From: an uncultured Pseudomonadota bacterium
Lineage (GTDB): Bacteria > Pseudomonadota > Gammaproteobacteria > Steroidobacterales > Steroidobacteraceae
NCBI GenBank assembly: GCA_903858165.1
Contig: CAIOHZ010000040.1
Location: 1-46,469, forward strand
Direction: 5' to 3'
DNA: 46,469 nucleotides
Position 1 is the first letter of the stretch; the number at the start of each line of letters is the position of its first letter. The position numbers were made by a program, and so were the translations under genes. Under the pieces are notes generated by a model, which worked only from the letters and a program-made list of their open reading frames with translations, was not told the DNA's origin and ran no database searches. Shown in pieces: positions 34,231 to 42,605 of this stretch.

Positions 34231-34258
34231 AGTATATACACAGTATTAATAAAAACAA
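34231..34258 (-). promoter_or_regulatory. promoter of the Lys/Ala mini-gene
   Basis: TTGTTT (34258-34253), 16-base spacer, TATACT (34236-34231) on the minus strand, in a very AT-rich stretch. A nine-A run followed by TTT lies about 20 bases upstream of the -35, suggestive of an UP element or curved DNA. The predicted leader is about 25 bases and contains AAGGAG. The rest of the gap to the EVE gene (34259-34351) shows no gene. Confidence 0.68.
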
Positions 34259-34351
34259 GCAACCCCCCTTGCAAATTTTTTTTTGCTTGTTCCAAAGGGC
34301 AATGCCGCTAACTGCTTCAGGACTCCGCGTGCACTGCCAAGCGGCAACGCT

Positions 34352-34840
34352 TTAGCGCTTGGCTTTACTGCCTTTGGCTTCCAGTGAGAGCACGGCTTGC
34401 CATTCCGCTGCGGTAATCGGCGTCACCGACAAGCGGTTGCCTCGGCGCAGGATGAGCATTTCGTTGAGTGCAGCAAGTGGCTTGTTTTTAAGGGTTTCCA
34501 GCAACACTGGCGTGGCAAGTGGACGCATCAGTTGGACGTTGACCACGTACCAGCGCGGGTCGTCCGGTTTGCTGGCGACGTCTTGATGGTCGTGTCCCGG
34601 GATGAATTGTGTGGGATCCGGATAGCCGGCCTTCACTACTTCCAACACACCGTAGATGCCCGGTGCATCGCAGTTCGAGTGATAAAGAAATGCCTGGTCG
34701 CCGACCCGCATTTGGTCGCGCAACATGTTCCGCGCTTGGTAGTTGCGCACGCCATCCCACATCGTGGTGCGCTTCGGGGCCTTCATGAAGTCCGCGAGTC
34801 CGAATACCGAGGGTTCCGATTTCATCAGCCAGTGGTTCAT
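34352..34840 (-). CDS. EVE-domain protein (modified-nucleotide-binding fold)
   Basis: A 162-residue single-domain protein. The start NHWLMKSEPSVFGLADF and W-DGVRNYQARNML block are the hallmark of EVE domains (Thy28-like, PUA-related), followed by VGDQAFLYHSNCDAPGIYGVLEV and the C-terminal hydrophobic segment around NEMLILRRGNRLSVTPIT. EVE domains read modified bases in DNA or RNA; single-domain versions next to housekeeping RNA genes are thought to act on RNA. ATG 34840 has AGGAAG at good distance. It lies 61 bases after fau in the zapA-6S-fau-EVE series. Confidence 0.93.
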   Translation of the reverse strand: MNHWLMKSEPSVFGLADFMKAPKRTTMWDGVRNYQARNMLRDQMRVGDQAFLYHSNCDAPGIYGVLEVVKAGYPDPTQFIPGHDHQDVASKPDDPRWYVVNVQLMRPLATPVLLETLKNKPLAALNEMLILRRGNRLSVTPITAAEWQAVLSLEAKGSKAKR

Positions 34841-34901
34841 GAAGTTCTTCCTGAAAGTGCCTGAATCAACGTGATTTTCTGTAGCGCTACGGTCGTGCGA
34901 G

Positions 34902-35543
34902 TTAGAAGCGGCGCAGACCGTGGGCAGTGAGTACGGCGTCGAGTGGCATGTCCCATGCGCGCCGCGGAATGCACGGTAGCTGCTGGCATGCATGCGCCAA
35001 ACCCAGACGCCACGGGCGACGGCCTGCGGTACCGGCGAGTGCACGGTCGTAGTAGCCACCCCCCATGCCGAGTCGGTGGCCGGCAGCATCGAAGGCCACA
35101 AGTGGCATGGCGATGAGATCGAGGTCACGCGCGCGCCGCCATTGGTAGCGTGGAGTCGCAGGTTCCTCGATGCCGAGCGCGTTGCGCCGCATGGCGTTCG
35201 GTGTGAGTGGGCGACGGCCTTGGGGTGTCGCTGGCGGGCGCGGCAAGGCGGCGAAGCGCAGCAAGCGGAGACGGCGATGGGCGATGACCGGTAGATAGAC
35301 CGTGCAACCGCGTTGCCAAGCGAGGCGCATGAGTTCGGCCGTGGGGAACTCTTCGCGTAGTGGCGCATAGAACGCGACGTGTTGCCCGGCGCGCAAGCGT
35401 AGGCATTGCGCGAAAGCTGCGGCCGCCGCTTTTGCTTCGGCGCGCCGCACCAGGGGCGGCAGGCCACGCCGGGCCTGGCGGGCGGCGCGGCGCAGCGCTT
35501 GCAACGCGGCCGGTGTCGTTGACGGGTGGGAGTGGTTCTTCAT
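34902..35543 (-). CDS. fau: 5-formyltetrahydrofolate cyclo-ligase
   Basis: Converts 5-formyltetrahydrofolate to 5,10-methenyltetrahydrofolate with ATP (also called ygfA). The 213-residue protein is Arg-rich with the N-terminal basic helix ALRRAARQARRGLP, the substrate region FYAPLREEFPTAEL, MPLVAFDAAGHRLGMGGGYYDRAL (the ATP-binding signature) and a normal C-terminus. GGAG precedes the ATG. Its place directly after 6S RNA is conserved in proteobacteria; in E. coli the two are co-transcribed. A terminator between 6S RNA and fau here may limit read-through. Confidence 0.93.
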   Translation of the reverse strand: MKNHSHPSTTPAALQALRRAARQARRGLPPLVRRAEAKAAAAAFAQCLRLRAGQHVAFYAPLREEFPTAELMRLAWQRGCTVYLPVIAHRRLRLLRFAALPRPPATPQGRRPLTPNAMRRNALGIEEPATPRYQWRRARDLDLIAMPLVAFDAAGHRLGMGGGYYDRALAGTAGRRPWRLGLAHACQQLPCIPRRAWDMPLDAVLTAHGLRRF

Positions 35544-35601
35544 CGGCTACTCCGGAGACGATGTCCTGCATCCGGCGGGTTGCGCTGCCAACCGGGCCTC
35601 C

Positions 35602-35635
35602 AAAGGAAACCCCGAACAGGTTGCCCTGTTCGGGG
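35602..35635 (-). terminator. intrinsic terminator after 6S RNA
   Basis: CCCCGAACAGG and CCTGTTCGGGG form an 11-bp perfect stem around GCAA (35635-35610) on the minus strand, followed by TTTCCTTT. It sits between 6S RNA and fau. Confidence 0.82.
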
Positions 35636-35640
35636 TAAGG

Positions 35641-35845
35641 GAGATGGCGCCGTCCGCCTGTGCCGTGCTGAGCCGTTGCCCTCGATCCAAGGCAACAAGT
35701 GGGGCAAGCCAAAGGCACTTAAGGCTTTCCGCTCGAGGCGGACTTACGCAATGCTGCCAATGACCCATTGCCCCGGGGTTTAGCAAATTAGGGTCGAGGG
35801 GTCCCAGGCTCACTGCTCGAACACCGCAGGCGGCGCCAAACTTTT
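35641..35845 (-). ncRNA. ssrS: 6S RNA
   Basis: The 337-base gap between zapA and fau has no protein gene but can fold into the 6S shape. On the minus strand TGGCGCCG near the 5' end pairs with CGGCGCCA near the 3' end; GCCTG pairs with CAGGC next to it; further in, TGAGCC pairs with GGCTCA, leaving a large internal bubble and an apical arm as in 6S RNA, which binds sigma-70 RNA polymerase and mimics an open promoter. Position (zapA-ssrS-fau) is the conserved one. The ends are approximate; it may be processed from a zapA transcript. A terminator follows immediately. Confidence 0.88.
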
Positions 35846-35880
35846 GGGGAGCCACACGGTGGCACCCCCTGTACTGTCTT

Positions 35881-36225
35881 TCAGTCGATGGTCATTTGGC
35901 GGCTGTCCTGCAGCGCGCCTTCAACCTTCTCGCGCATCGACTTCATGCGCTCTGCTAGGGAACCGTCCGTGTCGCCACCGCGCATGCGCAGTTTCAGCAG
36001 TTCATCGGTAATGTTCAGTGCCGCCATGACGGCCACGCGGTCAAGACCGACCACCTTGCCGCTGTCACGGATATCGCGCATGCGGGTATTCAGGAACTCG
36101 GCGCAGTCGAGCAGATGCGCGCGCTCTTCCGGGGCGCAGGCGAACTGGTAGTCCTTTTCCAGCAACCGTACGCTGACGCGTGACACCACGGCTTCCGTGG
36201 GCGGCTTGGGGGCGGCATTGCTCAC
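35881..36225 (-). CDS. zapA: cell-division protein ZapA
   Basis: A 114-residue protein that bundles FtsZ filaments at the division site. The N-terminal domain has VSVRLLEKDYQFACAPEERAHLLDCAEFLNTRMRDI, the family block, followed by the long helix GLDRVAVMAALNITDELLKLR that forms the coiled-coil dimer/tetramer. The ATG overlaps the stop of the ZapB-like gene by four bases. 6S RNA follows on the same strand. Confidence 0.94.
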   Translation of the reverse strand: MSNAAPKPPTEAVVSRVSVRLLEKDYQFACAPEERAHLLDCAEFLNTRMRDIRDSGKVVGLDRVAVMAALNITDELLKLRMRGGDTDGSLAERMKSMREKVEGALQDSRQMTID

Positions 36226-36452
36226 GTTCCCTGCTCCATGGATTTGAGACGGCCAATCATGGCCTCGACGCGGGTGCGGACCTGCTCGTTCTTCTGCATG
36301 AGGGCCGAGCGTTCCGCGCTTAGCGCGTCTTGGCGCTGGCGCAGGGCACGGTTTTCCTCACGGAGCAAATCCACCGCGCGCAGCAGTTCGTCCAGGCGAC
36401 GCTCGAGGCGCTTCAGTTCCTGTTCGATGGCGGTGGGGTTGGTATCGCTCAT
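36222..36452 (-). CDS. ZapB-like coiled-coil protein (TIGR02449 type)
   Basis: A 76-residue, almost entirely coiled-coil protein with heptad-like Leu spacing (LERRLDELLRAVDLLREENRALRQRQDALSAER covers most of it when read in pieces). Such small proteins are encoded just before zapA in many gammaproteobacteria and resemble ZapB, which links ZapA-FtsZ rings. The overlap with zapA (ATGA) implies coupled translation and a shared role in division; direct evidence is lacking. Confidence 0.82.
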   Translation of the reverse strand: MSDTNPTAIEQELKRLERRLDELLRAVDLLREENRALRQRQDALSAERSALMQKNEQVRTRVEAMIGRLKSMEQGT

Positions 36453-36513
36453 GGGCGCATCTTGGGGCGCAGGCCTCGCGGAGTCAATGCGGCTGGCGTA
36501 CCCGTGCCTGCGG

Positions 36514-36519
36514 TAATAT
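36514..36519 (+). promoter_or_regulatory. -10 box for ygfB (leaderless candidate)
   Basis: TAATAT followed by exactly six bases (AGAGGA) and the ygfB ATG. The purine-rich AGAGGA touches the ATG, too close to serve as a normal Shine-Dalgarno. Confidence 0.4.
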
Positions 36520-36525
36520 AGAGGA

Positions 36526-37119
36526 ATGGCCTCCCTTGCCCCCTTCCATCATCTGGACCGCAGTTTCGCGGCAGCCGGTTCCCCGGTCGACGCTGCGGAA
36601 GCCCACGGCTGCCTGGCCGGTTCCCTCTGCGCGGTAGCGGCCTACCGCTTCGAGCATTGGCTCGCTGAAGTTATGCCGGAAGAGGAAGACGCGGACGAGG
36701 ACAGCGGTCATACGCTGGCGGTCTTGCTCGAGAACGTGTTCCACGAGACCTCGCAGGCTTTGGGCGGGCAGTCCATGGAGTTCGCGCCGCTGCTGCCCGA
36801 TGACGAGACGCCCTTGCCGCAACGCGTGCGGGCGCTTATTTCCTGGTGCACCGGTTTTCTTTATGGCCTCGGTGCCGGCGGTCTGCCTGCGCCGGAACAT
36901 ATTCCCGGTGAGATTGGCGAGGTGTTGAAAGACTTCACCGAACTGACCCGCGCTTCGGACCTCGAACCTACGGTGGAAGAGCAGGAGTCGGCCGAGGCGG
37001 ACTATGTCGAGCTCGTTGAGTATGTGCGCGCCGGTACACAGTTGGTGTTCGAAGAACTCGCGCCACTGCGCGAGCGCGCTCTCGGGCTGGCGGCTGCCGG
37101 TACGGCGCCGCGGCACTAG
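36526..37119 (+). CDS. ygfB: YgfB-family (UPF0149) protein
   Basis: A 197-residue helical cytoplasmic protein. Family features are the AAEAHGCLAGSLCA motif near 24-37, the internal FLYGLGAGGL segment and the acidic VEEQESAEADYVELVEYVRAGTQLVFEEL end. No catalytic activity is known; in Pseudomonas a YgfB protein affects resistance through regulation of ampDh3, which I cite as family knowledge only. It heads the ygfB-pepP-ubiH-ubiI operon, divergent from the ZapB-like gene by 73 bases, an arrangement conserved in gammaproteobacteria. Confidence 0.94.
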   Translation: MASLAPFHHLDRSFAAAGSPVDAAEAHGCLAGSLCAVAAYRFEHWLAEVMPEEEDADEDSGHTLAVLLENVFHETSQALGGQSMEFAPLLPDDETPLPQRVRALISWCTGFLYGLGAGGLPAPEHIPGEIGEVLKDFTELTRASDLEPTVEEQESAEADYVELVEYVRAGTQLVFEELAPLRERALGLAAAGTAPRH

Positions 37120-37131
37120 TGGTCTGCTGCC

Positions 37132-38481
37132 ATGAACGCCGTCCCGCCACTGCTTACCGCACCACGCTTGCGCCGCGAAGAGTTTGCGCGCCGCCGCCGG
37201 CAACTCATGCAAGAGATGGGTCCGGGTACCATCGCCATCCTGCCCGCGGCGCCAGTGCGGTATCGCAACAGCGATGTGGAATACCAGTACCGTCAAGACA
37301 GCGATTTCTGGTACCTGACCGGTTTTGCCGAACCGGAAGCAGTTGCGGTGTTGGTGCCGGAGCGTGCGCAGGGCGAGTTCATTTTGTTCGTACGCGACCG
37401 GGACGCGGTCCGTGAACTCTGGGATGGCTCGCGTGCGGGCACGGAGGGCGCCGTGCGTGACTACGGCGCGGACGATGCTTTCCCCAGCAGCGACATCGAC
37501 GAGATTCTGCCCGGCCTCATCGAGCGTTGCAGTGCGGTCTACCACTCGGTGGGCCTGCACCCGGAATTCGACCAGCGCATTTTTAGTTGGGTGAATGGCC
37601 TGCGCGTCCAGGCCAAATTTGGTCTGCATACGCCGCAGGAGTTTGTGGCACTGGATCACCCGCTGCATGAACAGCGACTGGTGAAGAGCCGCGATGAACT
37701 GGGCTTACTACGCCATTCGGCGACCATTGCTGTGGGGGCGCATGAGCGAGCCATGCGTTTCGCCGTTCCCGGGCGGACGGAATATGAAGTGGCGGCCGAA
37801 CTGCTGCACGAGTTCCACCGCCACCGCGCCGATATCAGCTATTCACCCATCGTGGGTGGCGGTAACAACGCCTGTGTCTTGCACTACCGCGACAACAGCG
37901 CCACGTTGCACGATGGCGACTTGCTGCTCATCGACGCCGGGTGCGAGTACGAGTATTACGCTTCAGACATTACCCGAACTTTCCCAGTGAATGGTCGGTT
38001 CACCAAAGCGCAACGTGCCATTTACGACCTTGTACACGCCGCCAATCTCGCCGCCATCGAGCAGGTGCGGCCGGGCCGGCATTGGGACGAGCCCCACATG
38101 GCGGCAGTGAATGTCATTACGGCTGGCCTCGTGGAGTTGGGACTATTGCAGGGCAAGGTAGAGCAGTTGGTGAAGCAAGGTGCCTACCGCGAATTTTTCA
38201 TGCACCGTACGGGCCATTGGCTTGGCATGGACGTGCACGACGTGGGTGAATACAAGGTGGCGGACGCTTGGCGTGAATTCGCTCCGGGCATGGTTACTAC
38301 CATCGAGCCCGGTCTTTACTTTCCGCCAGGCAACCAGCGCATCCCCGCCGAGTTCCGTGGCATCGGCGTGCGCATCGAGGACGATGTCGCAGTGACGCGC
38401 GGCGCACCGGAGGTGCTCACGGGCGCCTTGGTGAAGGACGCCGACGGCATCGAGGCCTTCATCGCCGCGGCTCGCCGATGA
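37132..38481 (+). CDS. pepP: Xaa-Pro aminopeptidase P
   Basis: Cytoplasmic dinuclear-manganese peptidase removing N-terminal residues before proline. The 449-residue protein has the N-terminal domain typical of the family (QRRQQLMQEM-like start, SDFWYLTGF) and the pita-bread catalytic domain with all ligands: LLIDAGCEYEYYASDITRTFP (two Asp), HRTGHWLGMDVHDVG (His), TTIEPGLY (Glu) and RIEDDVAVT (Glu). It follows ygfB by 12 bases, and its stop overlaps ubiH. Confidence 0.96.
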   Translation: MNAVPPLLTAPRLRREEFARRRRQLMQEMGPGTIAILPAAPVRYRNSDVEYQYRQDSDFWYLTGFAEPEAVAVLVPERAQGEFILFVRDRDAVRELWDGSRAGTEGAVRDYGADDAFPSSDIDEILPGLIERCSAVYHSVGLHPEFDQRIFSWVNGLRVQAKFGLHTPQEFVALDHPLHEQRLVKSRDELGLLRHSATIAVGAHERAMRFAVPGRTEYEVAAELLHEFHRHRADISYSPIVGGGNNACVLHYRDNSATLHDGDLLLIDAGCEYEYYASDITRTFPVNGRFTKAQRAIYDLVHAANLAAIEQVRPGRHWDEPHMAAVNVITAGLVELGLLQGKVEQLVKQGAYREFFMHRTGHWLGMDVHDVGEYKVADAWREFAPGMVTTIEPGLYFPPGNQRIPAEFRGIGVRIEDDVAVTRGAPEVLTGALVKDADGIEAFIAAARR

Positions 38482-39767
38482 GCACCGCTGCCACTGCGCC
38501 AGTGGTTGACCTTGCTATCGTGGGCGGCGGCATGGTGGGCGCCTGCCTTGCCTTGGCCTTGGCCGACACGCTTAAAGGCACCGACCGTCGCTTAGTGCTG
38601 CTGGAGGCCACTCCGCCCGACACCGGCCAAAGCCCGAGTTTCGATGGGCGTACCTCCGCCTTGTCGAATGGCAGCCGTCGTATCCTCACCACGTTGGGTA
38701 TCTGGGAAGCGGTAGTGGCGCAGGCGGCGCCCATCAGCCGTATTCATATCAGTGACCGGGGCCGCTTTGGCGCTGCGCGCATCGGCGCTGCGGAGCAAGG
38801 TCTGGAAGCCATGGGCTACGTGGTGCCGAACCGCGCGCTAGGCGCCGCCTTGTGGGCACGCCTGCGAGACCACCCTAGCGTGGAACTGCGTGCGCCGTGT
38901 CGGGTGGTCGGATTGGTGCGGGAGAAGCATTGCGTGAACCTGGCACTCGACGATGGCACCACGCTCGCGGCGCGTTTGGTGGTGGCAGCGGATGGGGCTC
39001 AGTCGGCGGTCCGTGAAGCCGCAGGGGTAAGCGCTACTGCCGATGACTACGGGCAGGTGGCCCTCATCACGCAAGTTGCTACCGGCAAGCCGCACGCAGG
39101 CGTGGCCTACGAGCGCTTCACCACTTCGGGTCCCATTGCCGTGCTGCCCTTGCCGCCGGTACTAGGGCACCAGCGCGTTGCTACCGTTTGGACGCTGGCG
39201 CCCGCGGAAGCGGCGCGTGTGCGGGCGCTGGACGACACTGCGTTCCTCGGCGAACTGCAGCAAGCCTTCGGCTGGCGCCTCGGTCGGTTCAGTGCGCCTG
39301 GGGAACGTTTGGCTTACCCGCTCGCGCTGGTGCAGGCTGCCTCCCTCGTCAGTGAGCGGGTGGCCATCATTGGCAATGCCGCCCAAGGGTTGCATCCCAT
39401 TGCTGGACAGGGCTTCAATCTGGGTCTGCGCGATGCCGTCACGTTGGCGGAGTGCGTCGCGGATGGGCTCGCGCAACCTGACGGCGACCCGGGAAGTTCC
39501 GCGGTGCTGCAGCGCTATGCCGATTGGCGTGCCGCCGACCGCCGCTTACTGGTGCGCTTTACCGATGGCTTGGTGAAGCTCTTTGGTGCGAGCCTTGCGC
39601 CGCTGCGTGCGGCACGTAGCCTCGGGCTCTCCTTGTTTGACGTGCTGCCACCGGCGAAAGCGGCCCTGTCCACGCTGTCTACGGGCGGTGGTGGCGAACT
39701 GCCGCGGCTCGCTCGTGGCTTGCCGTTGCGTGGCGCGGCGCTGGCACCGTCAGCGGCGGCGCCATGA
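38478..39767 (+). CDS. ubiH: 2-octaprenyl-6-methoxyphenol hydroxylase (UbiH-type flavin monooxygenase)
   Basis: FAD monooxygenase hydroxylating the ubiquinone ring at C4. The 429-residue protein has the dinucleotide-binding VDLAIVGGGMVGACLALAL (about 9-27), the DG motif (VVAADGAQSAVREAAG) and the second FAD block IIGNAAQGLHPIAGQGFNLGLRD, where Asn replaces the usual Asp, as in E. coli UbiH. It overlaps pepP and ubiI by four bases each. With ubiI and coq7 in the window, three oxygen-dependent ring hydroxylations are represented. Confidence 0.92.
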   Translation: MSTAATAPVVDLAIVGGGMVGACLALALADTLKGTDRRLVLLEATPPDTGQSPSFDGRTSALSNGSRRILTTLGIWEAVVAQAAPISRIHISDRGRFGAARIGAAEQGLEAMGYVVPNRALGAALWARLRDHPSVELRAPCRVVGLVREKHCVNLALDDGTTLAARLVVAADGAQSAVREAAGVSATADDYGQVALITQVATGKPHAGVAYERFTTSGPIAVLPLPPVLGHQRVATVWTLAPAEAARVRALDDTAFLGELQQAFGWRLGRFSAPGERLAYPLALVQAASLVSERVAIIGNAAQGLHPIAGQGFNLGLRDAVTLAECVADGLAQPDGDPGSSAVLQRYADWRAADRRLLVRFTDGLVKLFGASLAPLRAARSLGLSLFDVLPPAKAALSTLSTGGGGELPRLARGLPLRGAALAPSAAAP

Positions 39768-41041
39768 TGGCCGAACCCCGGGCTGCACGGCGCCAAGCAC
39801 GCCGCGACGTCGACGTCTTGGTCGTCGGGGGTGGCGTGGTCGGTGCGGCAACCGCCGTGCTGTTGGCGACGCAGACCGCGACGCGCGGTTTGAGCGTGGG
39901 TCTGGTCGAGCCGAGATTGCCTTCCCTGCCGGCGGCGAACGAGGATTGGGACCTGCGGGTGTTTGCCTTGTCGCGTGCCTCACAGCGCCTGCTGGAGGCT
40001 TGTGGCGTGTGGCCGCAGGTATTGCAGCGTGCCCATGCCTACCAAGGCATGCGGGTGTGGGACAGCGTCGACAGCGTGGACGGTCCTCGCGCGCTCACGT
40101 TTACGGCCGGTGAGTTGGGCGAGCCCGAGCTTGGCCACTTAGCGGAAGTGGCCACGCTGCAGGCCGCGCTGCATGCGGCGGCGGTGCGCGCCGGCGTACG
40201 GATGTTCGGTGCCGGCGTCGAGTCATTTACGGCGGACGCCGACAGTGCCGTGGTGACGCTCGCGGATGGCACGGTCCTGCGCACTGGGCTCGTGGTTGCC
40301 GCAGAGGGCGCGGACTCGCCACTGCGCCTAGCGGCTGGCATTGCCGCCACCGTGCACGACTACCACCAGCGGGGCGTGGTGGCTTTTTTGCGTACCGAGC
40401 GCAGTCATGAAGACATCGCCTGGCAGCGTTTCCTACCGGAAGGACCTTTGGCCTTGCTGCCGGTAGCGTCGGGGCGCGTGTCCATCGTCTGGACCTTGCC
40501 CACCGACCACGCTTTGCGTGTACTGGCCATGGATGATGCGATGTTCGCGCAAGCGGTCACGGCGGCCAGTGATGGCGTGTTGGGCGAACTGCGTCTCGAC
40601 TCGGTACGCGCGTCCTTTCCATTAAGACGCATCACCGCGGCGACTTACGCTGGCACTCGCTTGGCGTTGGTGGGCGATGCGGCGCATGCGGTGCACCCGC
40701 TGGCTGGGCAGGGCGCCAATCTCGGTCTGCTCGATGCGGCGGCCTTGGTGCAGACCGTCGCCGCGGCAGTCCAGCGCGGCGAGGATATCGGTGACCCGGG
40801 CCCGCTGGGCCGCTATGCGCGTTGGCGCCGTGCGGAAGCCGCGCCGCTAACGGTTGGCATGCATGCGCTGCAGCAGGCCTTCACCAGTCCGCAGGCTTGG
40901 CTGGGTGCCTTGCGGCGGCAGGGGTTGGGCGTGGTGGCGGGCAACCGCTGGTTGCGGCGCCAGTTCATGACGCGCGCCATGGGGCTGGGTGGCGAGGCGC
41001 CGCGGTTATGCCTGGGACAATCGCTGCTGCCAGAGAACTAG
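39764..41041 (+). CDS. ubiI: UbiI/VisC-type ubiquinone biosynthesis flavin monooxygenase
   Basis: A 425-residue paralogue of the preceding gene product, probably hydroxylating C5 of the 2-polyprenylphenol ring. Motifs: DVLVVGGGVVGAATAVLLA near the start, VVAAEGADSPLRLAAGI (DG motif) and LVGDAAHAVHPLAGQGANLGLLD (GD motif). Assignment to UbiI rather than another ring position rests mainly on operon position after pepP-ubiH; the ring specificity of such paralogues cannot be read from the motifs. Its 3' end overlaps the convergent pterin dehydratase gene by four bases. Confidence 0.88.
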   Translation: MMAEPRAARRQARRDVDVLVVGGGVVGAATAVLLATQTATRGLSVGLVEPRLPSLPAANEDWDLRVFALSRASQRLLEACGVWPQVLQRAHAYQGMRVWDSVDSVDGPRALTFTAGELGEPELGHLAEVATLQAALHAAAVRAGVRMFGAGVESFTADADSAVVTLADGTVLRTGLVVAAEGADSPLRLAAGIAATVHDYHQRGVVAFLRTERSHEDIAWQRFLPEGPLALLPVASGRVSIVWTLPTDHALRVLAMDDAMFAQAVTAASDGVLGELRLDSVRASFPLRRITAATYAGTRLALVGDAAHAVHPLAGQGANLGLLDAAALVQTVAAAVQRGEDIGDPGPLGRYARWRRAEAAPLTVGMHALQQAFTSPQAWLGALRRQGLGVVAGNRWLRRQFMTRAMGLGGEAPRLCLGQSLLPEN

Positions 41042-41376
41042 AGCAACGCGTCCATCTTCGCGGCGCAGATGAAGTCGTTCAACGATAATCCATCGATCTC
41101 GTGCGTGGTGAACAGCACGCGGCAATAGTGGTAACCCACCTGCAGATCCGGATGATGGTCCTCGGCGTTGGCGATGTGCGCGAGAGCGTTCACGAAGCCC
41201 ATCGTGCGATAGAAGTTCCGGAAGGACAGTTCGCGCTTCAGGCTTTTGCCATCGTCCGCGAGCCGCCAGTCCGCATGGAGTTGCGCCATGGCTGCCGTGG
41301 CTGCCGCGGGTTCCATGGGAGCAATGCCACCACGGCAGGATTCACAGCGGCGGTCTTTCAACAGCGAGTCGGTCAT
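41038..41376 (-). CDS. phhB: pterin-4a-carbinolamine dehydratase
   Basis: A 112-residue protein of the PCD/DCoH family, which dehydrates 4a-hydroxytetrahydrobiopterin formed by aromatic amino acid hydroxylases. The signature [29 protein letters not shown] contains the active-site histidines. The N-terminal CESCRGG pair of cysteines is common in bacterial members. No phenylalanine hydroxylase gene is present in the window; it is instead the last gene of a copper protein-peptidase-ispG unit, overlapping the ispG stop (ATGA). Many bacteria without phhA keep such genes, with a suspected role in molybdopterin or pterin recycling. Confidence 0.92.
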   Translation of the reverse strand: MTDSLLKDRRCESCRGGIAPMEPAAATAAMAQLHADWRLADDGKSLKRELSFRNFYRTMGFVNALAHIANAEDHHPDLQVGYHYCRVLFTTHEIDGLSLNDFICAAKMDALL

Positions 41377-42596
41377 GCGCGTCTCCGATAGGTGCGGGCG
41401 ATATACGCCTCGACCATGCTCTGAAATTCTTCGGCAATGCGCTCGCCCTTGAGCGTGACGGTTTTTTCGCCGTCTTCATAAACCGGTGCCACGGGGCGTT
41501 CGCCGGTACCAGGCAAGCTGATGCCGATATTGGCATGCTTACTCTCACCGGGCCCATTCACTACGCAGCCCATCACGGCCACGTTCATCATTTCCACGCC
41601 TTCGAACTCGCTGCGCCAAGCGGGCATGCGGTGGCGGATGTGGCTCTGGATGGACTGGGCTAGTTCCTGGAAATAGGTGCTGGTGGTGCGCCCACAGCCG
41701 GGGCAAGCCACCACTTGCGGCAGGAAGGCCCGGAAGCCCATGGACTGCAATATCTCCTGCGCGACGATGACTTCGCGGGTGCGGTCGCCGCCGGGTTCTG
41801 GTGTGAGCGAGACGCGGATGGTGTCGCCGATGCCTTCTTGTAGCACCACGGCCATGGCGGCGGTGCTCGCCACGATACCCTTGCTGCCCATGCCAGCCTC
41901 GGTGAGCCCGAGGTGGAGCGGGAAGTCGCAGCGCGCCGCCAGCTTGCGATAGATGGTAATGAGATCTTGAACGCCGCTCACCTTGGCCGAGAGCACGATG
42001 CCCTCGCGCGGTTGGCCCAGTTCCACGGCACGCTCGGCGCTATCGATGGCGCTGACGACGATAGCCTCGCGGACCACGTCCATGGTGTCCCACGGCTCGG
42101 CACGTTGGTTGTTCTCGTCCATCAAGCGAGTGAGCAGGTCTTGGTCGAGGCTGCCCCAGTTCACGCCAATGCGCACCGGCTTGCCGTAGCGGCAGGCCAT
42201 TTCAATCATCTCGGCGAATTGGGTGTCGCGCTTGCTACCACGCCCGACATTGCCCGGATTGATGCGCAGCTTGGCCAGCGCCTCAGCGCAGGCCGGGTGG
42301 GCCTTCAGCAAGCGGTGCCCATTGAAGTGGAAGTCACCCACCAAGGGCACTTCGATACCCATGGCAGCAAGGCGGTCCCGGATGTGCGGCACTGCCGCGG
42401 CAGCCCCTTCTTCGTTCACCGTGATGCGGACCAGTTCGCTGCCGGCACGAGCCAACGACGCCACCTGTGCAACGGTGGCTTCGATATCGGCCGTGTCCGT
42501 GTTGGTCATCGACTGGACGACGATGGGGGCGCCGCCGCCGAGGGCGACGCCACCAATACGGGCCTGCAGGCTGCGGCGGCGCGGGGGTAATGCCAT
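41373..42596 (-). CDS. ispG: 4-hydroxy-3-methylbut-2-en-1-yl diphosphate synthase
   Basis: [4Fe-4S] enzyme reducing MEcPP to HMBPP in the MEP isoprenoid pathway (also gcpE). The 407-residue protein is the short bacterial form: TIM-barrel part with [16 protein letters not shown] and [10 protein letters not shown], then the cluster-binding part with VACPGCGRT (Cys298, Cys301) and [11 protein letters not shown] (Cys344, with Glu351 as the expected fourth ligand). It starts 9 bases after the M13 peptidase gene ends and overlaps phhB. Copper is known to damage exposed iron-sulfur enzymes, which makes the copper-protein gene in the same unit notable. Confidence 0.96.
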   Translation of the reverse strand: MALPPRRRSLQARIGGVALGGGAPIVVQSMTNTDTADIEATVAQVASLARAGSELVRITVNEEGAAAAVPHIRDRLAAMGIEVPLVGDFHFNGHRLLKAHPACAEALAKLRINPGNVGRGSKRDTQFAEMIEMACRYGKPVRIGVNWGSLDQDLLTRLMDENNQRAEPWDTMDVVREAIVVSAIDSAERAVELGQPREGIVLSAKVSGVQDLITIYRKLAARCDFPLHLGLTEAGMGSKGIVASTAAMAVVLQEGIGDTIRVSLTPEPGGDRTREVIVAQEILQSMGFRAFLPQVVACPGCGRTTSTYFQELAQSIQSHIRHRMPAWRSEFEGVEMMNVAVMGCVVNGPGESKHANIGISLPGTGERPVAPVYEDGEKTVTLKGERIAEEFQSMVEAYIARTYRRRA

Positions 42597-42605
42597 GGGT
42601 TCAGT

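Noticed and set aside
34259-34300. Intrinsic terminator for the EVE gene at the poly-A/T tract
   Set aside because: The T-run is on the plus strand, while the EVE gene is transcribed on the minus strand, where the tract reads as A; it fits better as an upstream promoter element of the mini-gene.
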